A program made the translations under genes and the position numbers. From Yinghuangia soli (GTDB taxonomy: Bacteria; Actinomycetota; Actinomycetes; Streptomycetales; Streptomycetaceae): a DNA stretch of 63,374 nt. The stretch lies in assembly GCF_021502675.1 (NCBI RefSeq), contig NZ_JAKFHA010000040.1, positions 12,558 through 75,931 of the forward strand, in the 5' to 3' direction. Numbering within the stretch: the first letter of the stretch is position 1; each line of letters begins with the position of its first letter. Of this stretch, positions 33,759 to 41,793 are shown piece after piece. Under the pieces are notes generated by a model. The model saw only the letters and a program-made list of their open reading frames with translations, was not told the DNA's origin and did no database searches.

Positions 33759-34760
33759 ATGCGGGAACTGGCGGCAACCGCGCTGCGGTGGATCTCCGAA
33801 GGCCGGGCCGCGGTGCTGGCCAGACCGGTCACCGAGCAGGGCTTCGGCCCGCGGCACCCGCACGACGCGCTGCTCCTGGCGCCCGGCGGAACCGTCGAAG
33901 GGACCCTCTACCAGGGCGCGTTCGACGCGCACCTGGCCGCCGAGGCGGCCCTCCTCCCGGCCTCGGGAATCTCGCGCGTGGTCCCGGTCGCGATCCACGG
34001 CCAAGGCGCCTCGGACGCCGGGCTCACCTGCGGCGGCCAGGCCGAGGTCCTGCTGCAGCCGCTGGACTCGGTGCCCGCGCAGTGGTGGTCGCTGCTGGCC
34101 GACGGCAAGGGCGCGGCACTCGTCACCGGGCTTGCGGAGGAAGACGCGCGGACCACGTCGATCGTGGTCGCCGCGGACGGCACAGTCCGTGCCGGAGACC
34201 ACGGGGACGCCGCGGCGGTGGACCAGGCGGCCGCACTGCTGCGCCGGCACCGGTCGGGCCGCGACGTCCGCTACACCGACACCGGCCTCACGCTGATCGA
34301 GGTCGTGCCGCCGGTGCCGCACCTGCTGATCGTCGGCGGCGGCGAACTGGCCGCCCTGCTGACGGCCCAGGCCCGCCTTCTCGGCTGGTCCGCGACGACC
34401 ACGCAGGAAGCTTCGGCGGCGCTGGAGTTCGTGGCGGACCACGCGGACGGCGGTTGCCTGGCGATGCTGAGCCACGACACCGCCGTGGACGTCCCGGTGA
34501 TCGGTGCCGCGCTGCGCGCCGGGCTTCCGTACGTCGGCGCGCTGGGCTCGCGGCGCACGACCGCGCGCCGCGCGGAGGGCCTGGCCGCGGCAGGCCTGTC
34601 CGCGGAGCAGATCGCCTCGGTGCACGGCCCGCTCGGCCTGGACCTGGGCGCCCGCACGCCGGCCGAGACGGCTCTTGCGGTGTGTGCGGAGGTGCTGGCC
34701 GCGCTCGACGCGCGGACCGCGCGGTCGCTGCGCGACTCCGATCGGCCGATCAACGCCTGA
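33759..34760 (+). CDS. XdhC/CoxI family protein
   Basis: This 333-residue protein has an N-terminal XdhC_CoxI domain (about 10-75) and a C-terminal Rossmann-like XdhC domain (about 185-325) with PHLLIVGGGELAALLTAQAR and YVGALGSRRTTARRAEGLAAAG. XdhC proteins deliver or sulfurate the molybdenum cofactor for xanthine/CO dehydrogenase-type enzymes. No molybdoenzyme gene is adjacent, so it serves one elsewhere or has another role. It is preceded by a short palindrome. Confidence 0.88.
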   Translation: MRELAATALRWISEGRAAVLARPVTEQGFGPRHPHDALLLAPGGTVEGTLYQGAFDAHLAAEAALLPASGISRVVPVAIHGQGASDAGLTCGGQAEVLLQPLDSVPAQWWSLLADGKGAALVTGLAEEDARTTSIVVAADGTVRAGDHGDAAAVDQAAALLRRHRSGRDVRYTDTGLTLIEVVPPVPHLLIVGGGELAALLTAQARLLGWSATTTQEASAALEFVADHADGGCLAMLSHDTAVDVPVIGAALRAGLPYVGALGSRRTTARRAEGLAAAGLSAEQIASVHGPLGLDLGARTPAETALAVCAEVLAALDARTARSLRDSDRPINA

Positions 34761-34815
34761 ACTACGATCGGGTGCAGGCTGGTTCCGCGTGCGGCGCGCA
34801 TCCGGACCGGGCAGA

Positions 34816-35697
34816 TCACACCACGCGGGCCAGCGCGCCGATTTCCAAGGCGACCCACACCGCCCCGTCCGGACCCACGGCCAGACCGTGCGGTTCGGAG
34901 CCGGGGGTCGGCAGCGGACAGGGCTCCGACTGCTCCCCGTCGACGGCCATGCGGCCGATCCGGTTGCCGGCCCATTCGGAGAACCACAGGGCGCCGTCCG
35001 GACCCGGGGCGATCGCGTGCGGGCGGGCGGCGCGGTCCGCGAGCGGGAATTCGGCGATCCGGCCGTCGACCGTGACGCGTCCGACGGCTCCTGCGCCGAT
35101 CTCGGTGAACCACAGAGCGCCGTCCGACCCCGCGGTGATACCGACGGGCGCGGCACCCGCGGTCGGCAACTTGTGGAGGGACACGGTGCCGTCGAGGGCG
35201 ATGCGGGCCACGGCGTCGGCGGCGTTGAGGGTAAGCCACATCGCCCCGTCCGGCCCGGCGGTGATCGCCGAGGGGAAAGCCCCTTCGACGGGCAGCGCAT
35301 AGCCGCTGATCTCGCCGTCGACGGTGATGCGGCCTACGCGCGAGGTCGCGGTGGCGGTGAACCACAGCGCGCCGTCCGGGCCCGCGGCGATGCCGAACGG
35401 CCCGGCCAGGTCGGGCGGCAGCGCGTAATGCACGGCGTCGCCCGAGGTGGTGATGCGGCCGATGCGGTGGCCGCGGTACTCGGTGAACCACAGGGCGCCG
35501 TCCGGGCCGGGGGTGATGACAGTGGGTCCGGTGTCGGCGCGGTCCAAGGCGAACTCGACCGGCCCGGCGTCCGGGGCGATGCGGCCGATCCGGCCTGCGT
35601 GGACGAGCGTGAACCACATCGCACCGTCGGGGCCTGCGGTGACGGCGTACGGTCCGGCGTCCGCCGAAGAGACGCGGTATTCCTGGACGGTATTCAT
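34816..35697 (-). CDS. vgb: Virginiamycin B (streptogramin B) lyase-like beta-propeller
   Basis: This 293-residue protein has seven repeats of about 42 residues, each with a GPDGA-x-WFT core and an (R)IGRI strand. That is the seven-bladed propeller of Vgb streptogramin lyases, which linearise type B streptogramins by C-O bond cleavage. The length matches characterised Vgb proteins (about 295 aa). It is divergent from a TetR gene, consistent with drug-inducible control. Chromosomal homologues in actinomycetes are common and need not be active on streptogramins. Confidence 0.85.
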   Translation of the reverse strand: MNTVQEYRVSSADAGPYAVTAGPDGAMWFTLVHAGRIGRIAPDAGPVEFALDRADTGPTVITPGPDGALWFTEYRGHRIGRITTSGDAVHYALPPDLAGPFGIAAGPDGALWFTATATSRVGRITVDGEISGYALPVEGAFPSAITAGPDGAMWLTLNAADAVARIALDGTVSLHKLPTAGAAPVGITAGSDGALWFTEIGAGAVGRVTVDGRIAEFPLADRAARPHAIAPGPDGALWFSEWAGNRIGRMAVDGEQSEPCPLPTPGSEPHGLAVGPDGAVWVALEIGALARVV

Positions 35698-35743
35698 ACG
35701 GTGGCTCCTTCACGTCCTTCGTGCAGTGGACGACTCGGATGCT

Positions 35744-35809
35744 ACTAATGCAACTTCTTCGCGTTAAGATGAGCATCACATGCAGGAGGCACTAATGCAA
35801 CTGGGTTGC
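35744..35809. promoter_or_regulatory. Repeated motif in the vgb-tetR intergenic region
   Basis: ACTAATGCAACT occurs twice in direct orientation (35744-35755 and 35791-35802, 47 bp apart). The second copy also starts an inverted repeat GCAAC-TGG-GTTGC (35797-35809). These lie between the divergent vgb and tetR genes and are likely TetR binding sites. Confidence 0.5.
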
Positions 35810-35815
35810 TTTTGA
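35795..35815 (+). CDS. Possible six-codon leader peptide before the TetR gene
   Basis: ATG at 35795 lies 5 nt after a perfect AGGAGG ribosome site and encodes MQLGCF followed by TGA at 35813-35815. The stop overlaps a TTG codon (TTGA) that begins the TetR frame. No better start for TetR is visible upstream in its own frame. A coupled leader is therefore plausible, though a true leaderless or misplaced start cannot be excluded. Confidence 0.4.
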   Translation: MQLGCF

Positions 35816-36453
35816 CCGCGCCCGGCGGCCCGCAGGACGCGGCACCGGGCACTCCCGGGAGCGTCCGCCCGGGCGGTCGCACGGCGCGCACCCGCGAGGC
35901 CGTGCGCGCGGCCACGCTCGCCGAACTGGCCGACAAGGGCTTCGCCGGGCTGACCGTGGAGGGCGTCGCGGCCCGGTCCGGCGTGCACAAGACGACGCTG
36001 TACCGGCGCTGGGGCACCCCGGCCGCGCTGGCCGCGGACGCGCTCGACGTCGCGTCGGCCGAGCCGTGGCCGGTGCCCGACACCGGAAGCCTCCGTGCCG
36101 ACCTGCGCGCGGTGGCCCGGCAAGTGGTCGCGGGCTTCACCGATCCGGGCAGCGGACCGGTGGCCCGGTCGCTGACCGCGGCCGCGCTGCACGACCCGGA
36201 CGCGGGACGGGCGCTGCACGCGTACCTCGCCGCGCGGCATGCCCAGGCCGCGGTGATCGTGAACCGGGCCGCGGACCGCGGGGACGTCCCGGCGGGCACC
36301 GACGGGACCGATGTGGTGCGCTGCGCCGTCGCGCCTTTGTACTACCGGCTGTTCGTCACCGGGGAAGCGGTCGACGAGGCACTCGCGGACCGCTACGCGG
36401 ATGCGGCCGCCACGGCGGCGGCAGCCGGCGTCTTCGCGCCGGAGGCGGACTGA
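35812..36453 (+). CDS. TetR-family transcriptional regulator
   Basis: This protein of about 213 residues has an N-terminal TetR helix-turn-helix (ELADKGFAGLTVEGVAARSG, then VHKTTLYRRWGTPAALAADAL) and an all-helical ligand domain. It lies divergent from the lyase gene and probably represses it and itself. The frame offers only TTG starts at 35806 and 35812 before the helix-turn-helix. 35812 is favoured because it overlaps the stop of a leader ORF with a strong ribosome site. Confidence 0.85.
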   Translation: MTAPGGPQDAAPGTPGSVRPGGRTARTREAVRAATLAELADKGFAGLTVEGVAARSGVHKTTLYRRWGTPAALAADALDVASAEPWPVPDTGSLRADLRAVARQVVAGFTDPGSGPVARSLTAAALHDPDAGRALHAYLAARHAQAAVIVNRAADRGDVPAGTDGTDVVRCAVAPLYYRLFVTGEAVDEALADRYADAAATAAAAGVFAPEAD

Positions 36454-36483
36454 CGCGTCCGACACCCGCCGCCCCGGTCCGGC

Positions 36484-37260
36484 TCAGCCGTCGCCGTACG
36501 TGTCGCGCCAGCGGCGGCGGTGCCGGGCGTCGCCCTGGCCGGTCCCGTTGAGTTCGGCCAGCGCGGACAGGCGGGTGCCGCTGTTCCACAGGCCGAGGAA
36601 GTCGCGGTGGATGGCCCAGATGCCGTTCTTCGCGGCGAACTCCGTGGACGGGCGGGTGAAGCGCGTGGTGGTGACGAAGATGGCGACGTCGGCGCCGAAG
36701 TGCGCCTGGGCGCCGCGGAGATCGCGCAGATCACGGGCCGGGATGCTGCTCGTCGGGGTGTAGCGCTTGCACTGCACGACCATGCTGCGGCCGTCCGGCA
36801 GCCGGCCGCGGACGTCGGCGCCGTTGTCCCCCGAGCCGCCGACCCGCCGGACCTGGGTGCAGCCGTCCCGCCGGCACAGCGCGGCGATGTGCTCCTCGAA
36901 CTGCCGCCCGGTCATCGCGTCGAGGTCGTCGAGAGTGCGGCGGCCCGCGGCCAGCGCATCCGCGGCCCGCCACTCGGCATCGGCCCGGCGCGCCACGCGG
37001 TCGGCCCGCCACAGCACCCAGCCGACGGCGCTCGCCGCACCTGCAAGCCCGACGCCGAGGGCGTAGGGCCACCCCCAGAGCCGGAACGCCACGGCCACCA
37101 GGACGGCCACGCCGCCGGCGAGCGCGGTCAGTCCTTGTGCGGGGCTTCCCGGCGCCCGCGGGCCGCCTGGCCCGGCCGGACCGCCCGGGCTACCCGGACC
37201 GCTTGGACCGCTTGGGCCGTTTGGACCACCCGGAGCGCCGGGTCCGCGAACGACGGCCAT
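36484..37260 (-). CDS. Membrane-anchored Mrr-type restriction endonuclease-like protein
   Basis: This 258-residue protein has a Gly/Pro-rich N-terminus (1-45, GPxGP repeats), two closely spaced transmembrane helices (about 52-90) and a C-terminal Mrr_cat nuclease-fold domain (about 125-235). The core motif is NGADVRG...MVVQCKRY, with the D...QxK residues of the PD-(D/E)xK superfamily. Mrr proteins cut modified DNA, but the membrane-anchored version common in Streptomyces has no proven target. ATG at 37260 is used; the frame is open further upstream but reads as low-complexity noise. Confidence 0.82.
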   Translation of the reverse strand: MAVVRGPGAPGGPNGPSGPSGPGSPGGPAGPGGPRAPGSPAQGLTALAGGVAVLVAVAFRLWGWPYALGVGLAGAASAVGWVLWRADRVARRADAEWRAADALAAGRRTLDDLDAMTGRQFEEHIAALCRRDGCTQVRRVGGSGDNGADVRGRLPDGRSMVVQCKRYTPTSSIPARDLRDLRGAQAHFGADVAIFVTTTRFTRPSTEFAAKNGIWAIHRDFLGLWNSGTRLSALAELNGTGQGDARHRRRWRDTYGDG

Positions 37261-37375
37261 ACCCGCCCCCAACCCGCTCGAGTCCTTCTTGAAGTGTGGG
37301 CACGGGGCGCCGCCGGGCGGAAGTGCGGTGGGCTGAAAAGCCGTTCGGATCGGTGGATGGGAGGTCGGCAGAAGG

Positions 37376-37567
37376 TCAGCCGGGAAACGGACCGAGCGCA
37401 CCGGCCCCGACCGAGGCGCGTACCGCGCCGTTGGGGCCGAGCAAGGACCGCAACGCCGAACGCATGACGCGCAGTTCGGTGCCGTCGACGGTACTGCGGA
37501 CCGGTGTGCGGCCGCCCTGGCCGGAGGTGCGGGCGGCGGAAAGGCCGGCACGTGCGTTTTCGGGCAT
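37376..37567 (-). CDS. Hypothetical 63-residue protein
   Basis: This short frame with ATG at 37567, preceded by GAAGGA, encodes a basic, Gly/Ala-rich peptide with ELRVMRSALRSLLG as its only helical part. No family is recognised. It is the only plausible gene in the 404-bp gap 37261-37664, which otherwise shows nothing. It may be spurious. Confidence 0.35.
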   Translation of the reverse strand: MPENARAGLSAARTSGQGGRTPVRSTVDGTELRVMRSALRSLLGPNGAVRASVGAGALGPFPG

Positions 37568-37664
37568 GGCGAATCCGTCCTTCGGCCGAGGCCGGGTAGC
37601 GCCGGATTACCGGCGGGGGCATGGGAGTTCGAGTGGGGACCTGGGAGCCCGGGTCGTGCTGCGG

Positions 37665-38195
37665 TCAGCGGACCCAGCCCGTGTAGCGGTCGGCACCGCG
37701 GCGGCCTTCGGTGCGGTGCGCGCGGGAGGCGGCGTCGACGGCGAATCCGGTGGCGCGCACGAGCCAGGCGTTGACGGACAGGGCTTCGCGGGCTGCGGCG
37801 TCCTCGACGCGGGTCTTGAGGGCGGCGGGTATACGGAAGTTGATGCGCGCGGTGCCGCCTTCGTCGTACTCGGCACCGGGCGGGAACGGGGGCGCAGGCG
37901 GGGTCTGCGCAGGCTCGGCGTCGGCACCGCTGAAGTCGGCGGCGCCGCCGGCCGGGGGCGCGGTGACGACGAAGGCGGGGTGCAGTCCGCGCAGCCGCAC
38001 CTCGACCGAGCCGGGCGCGAGGTCCCGGGTGATCTCGTCGGCGGCCGCGGAAAGGGCGTCCAGCAGAGTGAGCCGGATCGAGGCCTCGAGGGGGGCGAGC
38101 AGCCGCTCGGCGAGCGCACGGGCGTCCTCTCCCCGAGCCTCGGCAGCGACCGCAAGCTCGTGCCGCAAGTTGTCGACATAGGGCGTGAGGTCCAT
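37665..38195 (-). CDS. HicB-like ribbon-helix-helix protein
   Basis: This 176-residue protein has a helical N-terminal half (about 1-75, MDLTPYVDNLRHELAVAAEA), a Pro-rich linker and a C-terminal ribbon-helix-helix DNA-binding unit (RINFRIPAALKTRVEDAA, then SVNAWLVRA). Streptomyces relatives are annotated as HicB-family antitoxins, but there is no HicA toxin gene next to it. Its own upstream region is full of TGGCACCA-type repeats, which fits an autoregulated ribbon-helix-helix repressor. The ATG at 38195 begins the conserved helical part. Confidence 0.78.
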   Translation of the reverse strand: MDLTPYVDNLRHELAVAAEARGEDARALAERLLAPLEASIRLTLLDALSAAADEITRDLAPGSVEVRLRGLHPAFVVTAPPAGGAADFSGADAEPAQTPPAPPFPPGAEYDEGGTARINFRIPAALKTRVEDAAAREALSVNAWLVRATGFAVDAASRAHRTEGRRGADRYTGWVR

Positions 38196-38205
38196 GACGC
38201 CATCA

Positions 38206-38454
38206 TGGCACCATCTTGGCGCCACTACAACAGCCAGATGGCAGCAATGCGGTGTCAGTGCCCATGCATGGGCCTTGAGCTGCACAGATACCAGTGAGAG
38301 GAAGCCCAGAGTGCGCATGCTTCGGGCGGCTCGCGCCTGTCGTGATGCCACCAGCGGCGCCGGTGGCACTAATGATGGCACCAACGACGCCACTCCGGCG
38401 CCGGGCGTCGCAACCGGCTCCCGGCGGGCGGTCCGGTGCGCCGGTGATGCCACC
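38206..38454. promoter_or_regulatory. Operator-like array of TGGCACCA-type repeats
   Basis: Upstream of the ribbon-helix-helix gene are TGGCACCA (38206-38213), TGGCGCCA (38217-38224), TGGCAGCA (38239-38246), TGCCACCA (38346-38353, reverse copy), TGGCACTA (38364-38371), TGGCACCA (38376-38383) and GATGCCACC (38446-38454). The first and the 38376 copies are each followed by a CGCCACT. They form two clusters about 150 bp apart in the 334-bp divergent gap (38196-38529), which has no gene. Ribbon-helix-helix proteins typically bind such short tandem palindromes. Confidence 0.55.
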
Positions 38455-38529
38455 GCAGCGCGGAAGGTACGTTCGAGGCGTACCTCGTGCGGCCGTTCGG
38501 GCCGCCGGATCGAAGGAGCGTTGCGTCCC

Positions 38530-38832
38530 ATGGCCCGTATCCCCGCTTCCGCCGTCGCCGCCGCAGGCCTGATCGGCGGCTACGCAACCGCCCGCTACAC
38601 GAAGAAGCGCCCGCTGGGCGGCGTGGTGCTCGCCGGTGCGGGCGCGGTCGCCGCGAAGGACTGGGCGGGCCGGGCCGGCATGCCCACCGCCGCGGCGCTG
38701 ACCGGCCTGTACACGCTGGCATTCGGGGTCTCGCACCCGCTGGCGAAGAAGATCGGCGCATGGCCTGCGGTGTTCACGGTCGCCGGGACTGTCGCGGCGG
38801 CGTCGTACGCCTTGGCCGACCGCGCCAAGTAG
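38530..38832 (+). CDS. Small hydrophobic membrane protein
   Basis: This 100-residue protein has three probable membrane segments (about 6-20, 28-42 and 75-95) and a basic loop (RYTKKRP). An AAGGAG site lies about 12 nt upstream of the ATG. Short homologous-looking proteins are widespread in Streptomyces with no known function. It is divergent from the HicB-like gene and may be under its repeat array. Confidence 0.7.
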   Translation: MARIPASAVAAAGLIGGYATARYTKKRPLGGVVLAGAGAVAAKDWAGRAGMPTAAALTGLYTLAFGVSHPLAKKIGAWPAVFTVAGTVAAASYALADRAK

Positions 38833-38923
38833 GCGGCGGGGCGGGCTCCCCGAGTCCGCCGGGCCGTTCCGCATTCGCGTATCAGGCTTGTTCGTCCGGC
38901 AGCCTGGCAGTCCGCAAGCCCCG

Positions 38924-39628
38924 TCAGTCGATCAGGCGGACCGCAGTGCGCAGTTCAGGCGCCTGCTCCTTCAAGTGGCCGACCAGTTCGTCCGCGGCGG
39001 CGTGCAGGGCGTCCAGCGGCATGGGCGCCAGGCGTTCGAAGAGGAAGAGCGCCGCCGACGTGGTCTCCGTGATGCGGGTCCGGGTGCACTGCCGGTGGTT
39101 CCAGCGCCGGCAGGTGACGCCGAGGTCGTCGCGCCAGACGACTTCGCCGAGGGCGGGGTGCTCGATGGCCGGAGCGCCGTCGGCGACCGTCTCGAAGTCC
39201 TCGGTGCCGTCGGCCCGGACGAGGCGTGCAGCACCGGTGTAACCGGCCAAGTCCTCGCCACCGATGGGCAGCCGGTGCGCCACGCTGACCGCGTTGTAGA
39301 GGTCGACGATGCGGTTGACCTCGGGCAGTCCGGCGGCGGCGCGGCGGATGAGGGCCTCCGCGCTGTTGCGCGTCCGGCTGGGCTTGGCGCCGAAGGCGGT
39401 GTACGCCTCGCGCCAGGCGGCGATGTGCGGGTCGGCCGCGACGTCGAGGTCCGCGGCTCCGTCGGCGGCGGACTTCAGCAGGCCGCGCGACCAGGCGTCG
39501 GTCGGTCCCGCGGGCAGGTTGTCGGCGGCCACGACCAGCACCGCGAAGTCCGGGCGCAGGGCGCGCACGGCCGGGTCCACCTGGACGTCGGCGGCGATCT
39601 GCGCGAGGTCGAAAGCGGGCGCGGGCAT
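38924..39628 (-). CDS. B3/B4 domain protein
   Basis: This 234-residue protein is made of the B3/B4 domain known from phenylalanyl-tRNA synthetase beta subunit, here standing alone. Landmarks are FGAKPSRTRNSAEALIRRA, VNRIVDLYNAVSVAHRLPIGGED and VWRDDLGVTCRRWNHRQCTRT. Stand-alone versions are suspected to act on or bind aminoacyl-tRNA or free amino acids, but without proof. It is divergent from an XRE-cupin regulator across 120 bp with an inverted repeat. Confidence 0.82.
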   Translation of the reverse strand: MPAPAFDLAQIAADVQVDPAVRALRPDFAVLVVAADNLPAGPTDAWSRGLLKSAADGAADLDVAADPHIAAWREAYTAFGAKPSRTRNSAEALIRRAAAGLPEVNRIVDLYNAVSVAHRLPIGGEDLAGYTGAARLVRADGTEDFETVADGAPAIEHPALGEVVWRDDLGVTCRRWNHRQCTRTRITETTSAALFLFERLAPMPLDALHAAADELVGHLKEQAPELRTAVRLID

Positions 39629-39642
39629 GCGGGAACCCTTCG

Positions 39643-39684
39643 TCGGTCGGTTTGATGAACTTCACGGTACCATCGACCGACCGA
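39643..39684. promoter_or_regulatory. Inverted repeat between B3/B4 and XRE-cupin genes
   Basis: TCGGTCGGTTTGATG (39643-39657) and CATCGACCGACCGA (39671-39684) form a 14-bp imperfect inverted repeat (one extra base) around a 13-nt AT-richer spacer. It is placed to control both divergent genes. Confidence 0.55.
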
Positions 39685-39748
39685 TCACACCGCCGACCGT
39701 TTCGGATGCGGACCGGCCGGCACACCTCAGGACAGGCGGGGCACGGAC

Positions 39749-40327
39749 ATGGACGACAAGGCGGTCGTCGAGGCGGTCGCGGCCCGGGTGCGCGCGCTGC
39801 GCCGCGACCGGGGCTGGAGCCTCGACACGCTCTCCGCCCGCGCCCAGGTCAGCAAGGGCGTCCTGGTGTCGCTCGAGAACGGCCGGTCGAATCCCAACCT
39901 GGCCACGCTGGTCCGGCTCTGCGATGCGTTCGGCGAGCCGCTGACCACCCTGCTCAGCGCGCCCGAGCAGCCGCTTCTCCAAGCCGTCGGCCCGGACGGC
40001 CATTCGGTGCTGTGGACCGGCGAGGGCGGCGGCGCCGGGACGCTGCTGACCGGGGTGTCCCGACCGGCCGGTGCCGAGCTGTGGCATTGGCGGCTGGCGC
40101 CGGGCGAACTGCACCGCAGCGAGGCGCACATGGCCGGCACCGTCGAACTGCTGCACGTCCTGCGCGGCACGCTGACCGTCACGGTCGGCGACCGCGAGGC
40201 GGTCGTCCCGGCCGGGCACGCCCTGCGGATGGCGGGCGACCGCCCGCACGCGTACGCCAACCGCGGGACGGAACCGACCGAATACACGGGCGTGGTCCTG
40301 GTCCCGGGCCCGCAGACCCCGGCCTGA
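39749..40327 (+). CDS. XRE-family regulator with cupin domain
   Basis: This 192-residue protein has an N-terminal helix-turn-helix (about 10-65, LDTLSARAQVSKGVLVSLENG) and a C-terminal cupin (about 100-185, VELLHVLRGTLTVTVGDREAVVPAGHA). It has the same architecture as the regulator at 20224 but a clearly different sequence. The divergent B3/B4 gene and the shared inverted repeat suggest it controls that gene in response to an amino-acid-like ligand. Confidence 0.88.
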   Translation: MDDKAVVEAVAARVRALRRDRGWSLDTLSARAQVSKGVLVSLENGRSNPNLATLVRLCDAFGEPLTTLLSAPEQPLLQAVGPDGHSVLWTGEGGGAGTLLTGVSRPAGAELWHWRLAPGELHRSEAHMAGTVELLHVLRGTLTVTVGDREAVVPAGHALRMAGDRPHAYANRGTEPTEYTGVVLVPGPQTPA

Positions 40328-40407
40328 ACCCTGCGGCGAGCGGGCCCTGCCGTACCCGGGCGCGCGCGGGGCCGGCGGCACGGGCGTGGCACCGACCGCC
40401 TTTGCGG

Positions 40408-41085
40408 TCAGCCGGACTTCAGAATCCCGGCGAGCAACTCCCGCATGCCGGCCGCGATATCGGCGCGGGACGGGGGTGCCGACCAGCCTGATCCGGCGAT
40501 GGCGTCGAACATCATGCCCTCGCACCAGGCGACCAGGGAGCGGCCCTGCCGGACGGGGTCCTGGGCGCCCATCGCGGCGAGCAGGCCCACTGCTGCTTCG
40601 CGGAAGGCCCGCCCGGCTTCGTCGTAGGCGCCGCGGAGTTCGGCGCGGCGGGTCGCTTCCAGGGCGAGTTCGTAGCGGGCGATCTTCTGGTCGCGCCCGT
40701 CGCGGATGGCCGCGTCGACGATGCCGGCGAGCAGGTCCACGACGGCATCGGGGTCGCTGGGCAGCAGTGCGGCGAGGTCCGACGGCGAGGCGGCCGGCCC
40801 ACCCGCCGGGCCGCCGGCCGGAGGCTGGATGCCGGCCGCTTCGGCCGCGTCCGAGCCCATGGCGTCCGCGAATTCGCCGGCTTCCCGCATGGTCATGCGG
40901 GCCAGAGCCACTTCGAGCAGCGCGGCGCGGGTGCGGGCGTAGTAGGACGTCGACCCGGACGGGAGCCCGGCTGCCTCGTCGACGGCGCGGTGCGTGAGTC
41001 CGCGCATGCCGCGTTCGACGAGCAGGTGGACGGCGGTGTCGCCGATGAGGTCCAGGCGAGCGCCTTTGCCGGTGGTCACGGCCAC
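40408..41085 (-). CDS. TetR-family transcriptional regulator
   Basis: This 225-residue protein has a helix-turn-helix in the N-terminal 60 residues (HRAVDEAAGLPSGSTSYYART) and a helical C-terminal domain with a Gly/Pro-rich insert. The start is GTG at 41085 (or GTG at 41079). It is the third gene of a minus-strand run after a medium-chain reductase and a flavodoxin-type reductase, and is a likely regulator of that run. Confidence 0.85.
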   Translation of the reverse strand: MAVTTGKGARLDLIGDTAVHLLVERGMRGLTHRAVDEAAGLPSGSTSYYARTRAALLEVALARMTMREAGEFADAMGSDAAEAAGIQPPAGGPAGGPAASPSDLAALLPSDPDAVVDLLAGIVDAAIRDGRDQKIARYELALEATRRAELRGAYDEAGRAFREAAVGLLAAMGAQDPVRQGRSLVAWCEGMMFDAIAGSGWSAPPSRADIAAGMRELLAGILKSG

Positions 41086-41178
41086 ACCCTAGCCATTCCC
41101 CCCTACAGGTGTAGAGATTTTGGACTGCGGCCGGCCCTGGGAAGCTCCTCCCGAGGGCCGGCCCGCGGGCCTGCCGGC

Positions 41179-41787
41179 TCACACGGCTGCGGTGATCCCC
41201 ATGAACTCCGCTACTGCCACGTCCGCTTCGGCCAGGACGCGGGGTCCGGAGGCCTGCGTGTCGTGGATCAGCCGCACCGCGGCGTCCCGGATGCCGCAGA
41301 ATTCCGAGATGCCGACCCGCAAGGTGCGGTCGAGGACGTCGTCCCAGCCCTTGGCGGCGAAGTGGTCCCGGTCGTAGCCGGCGAGGCCCACCCAGAGCAT
41401 CCGCTTGCGGCCCAGGCGGGGCCTGCTGCGGCCGTACGCGAAGCCGTATCCCCACACCCGGTCCACCCAGCCTTTGAGCACCGCGGGCAGTCCGAACCAC
41501 CACACGGGGAAGACCGCGACGATGGTGTCCGCGGCGTCGATGCGCCTTTGGTGGGAGCGGACTTCGGCGGAGTACCGCTTGTCGCGGTCGCTCCAGTCGG
41601 GCTCGTCCTCGGGGCCGAGGCGCGGGTCGAAGTCCTCGGCGTACAGGTCCAGTACGTCGACCTCGTGACCCGCGGCGGCCAGGCGCTCGGCGGTCTGCCG
41701 GGCGACGGCGGCGGTGAGGGCGTCGGTCCGCGGGTGGGCGACGACCAGGAGCACCCGGCCGGTCTTGGCTTCGTCGGTGGCGGTCAT
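41179..41787 (-). CDS. Flavodoxin-like NAD(P)H:quinone reductase
   Basis: This 202-residue protein resembles the NQO1/KefF/MdaB flavodoxin-fold reductases. It has LLVVAHPRTDALTAAVARQ at the FMN-phosphate loop, IVAVFPVWWFGLPAVLKGWVDRV (the FPLWW-type FMN/active-site loop) and VGLAGY. It would reduce quinones by two electrons using NAD(P)H. It begins 6 bp after the medium-chain reductase stop, so they are co-translated, possibly as a carbonyl and quinone detoxification pair. Confidence 0.88.
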   Translation of the reverse strand: MTATDEAKTGRVLLVVAHPRTDALTAAVARQTAERLAAAGHEVDVLDLYAEDFDPRLGPEDEPDWSDRDKRYSAEVRSHQRRIDAADTIVAVFPVWWFGLPAVLKGWVDRVWGYGFAYGRSRPRLGRKRMLWVGLAGYDRDHFAAKGWDDVLDRTLRVGISEFCGIRDAAVRLIHDTQASGPRVLAEADVAVAEFMGITAAV

Positions 41788-41793
41788 GGCCGG

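Noticed and set aside
37665-38832. HicAB toxin-antitoxin module
   Set aside because: The ribbon-helix-helix protein resembles HicB, but no HicA-like double-stranded RNA-binding toxin is adjacent. The divergent 100-residue protein is a membrane protein.
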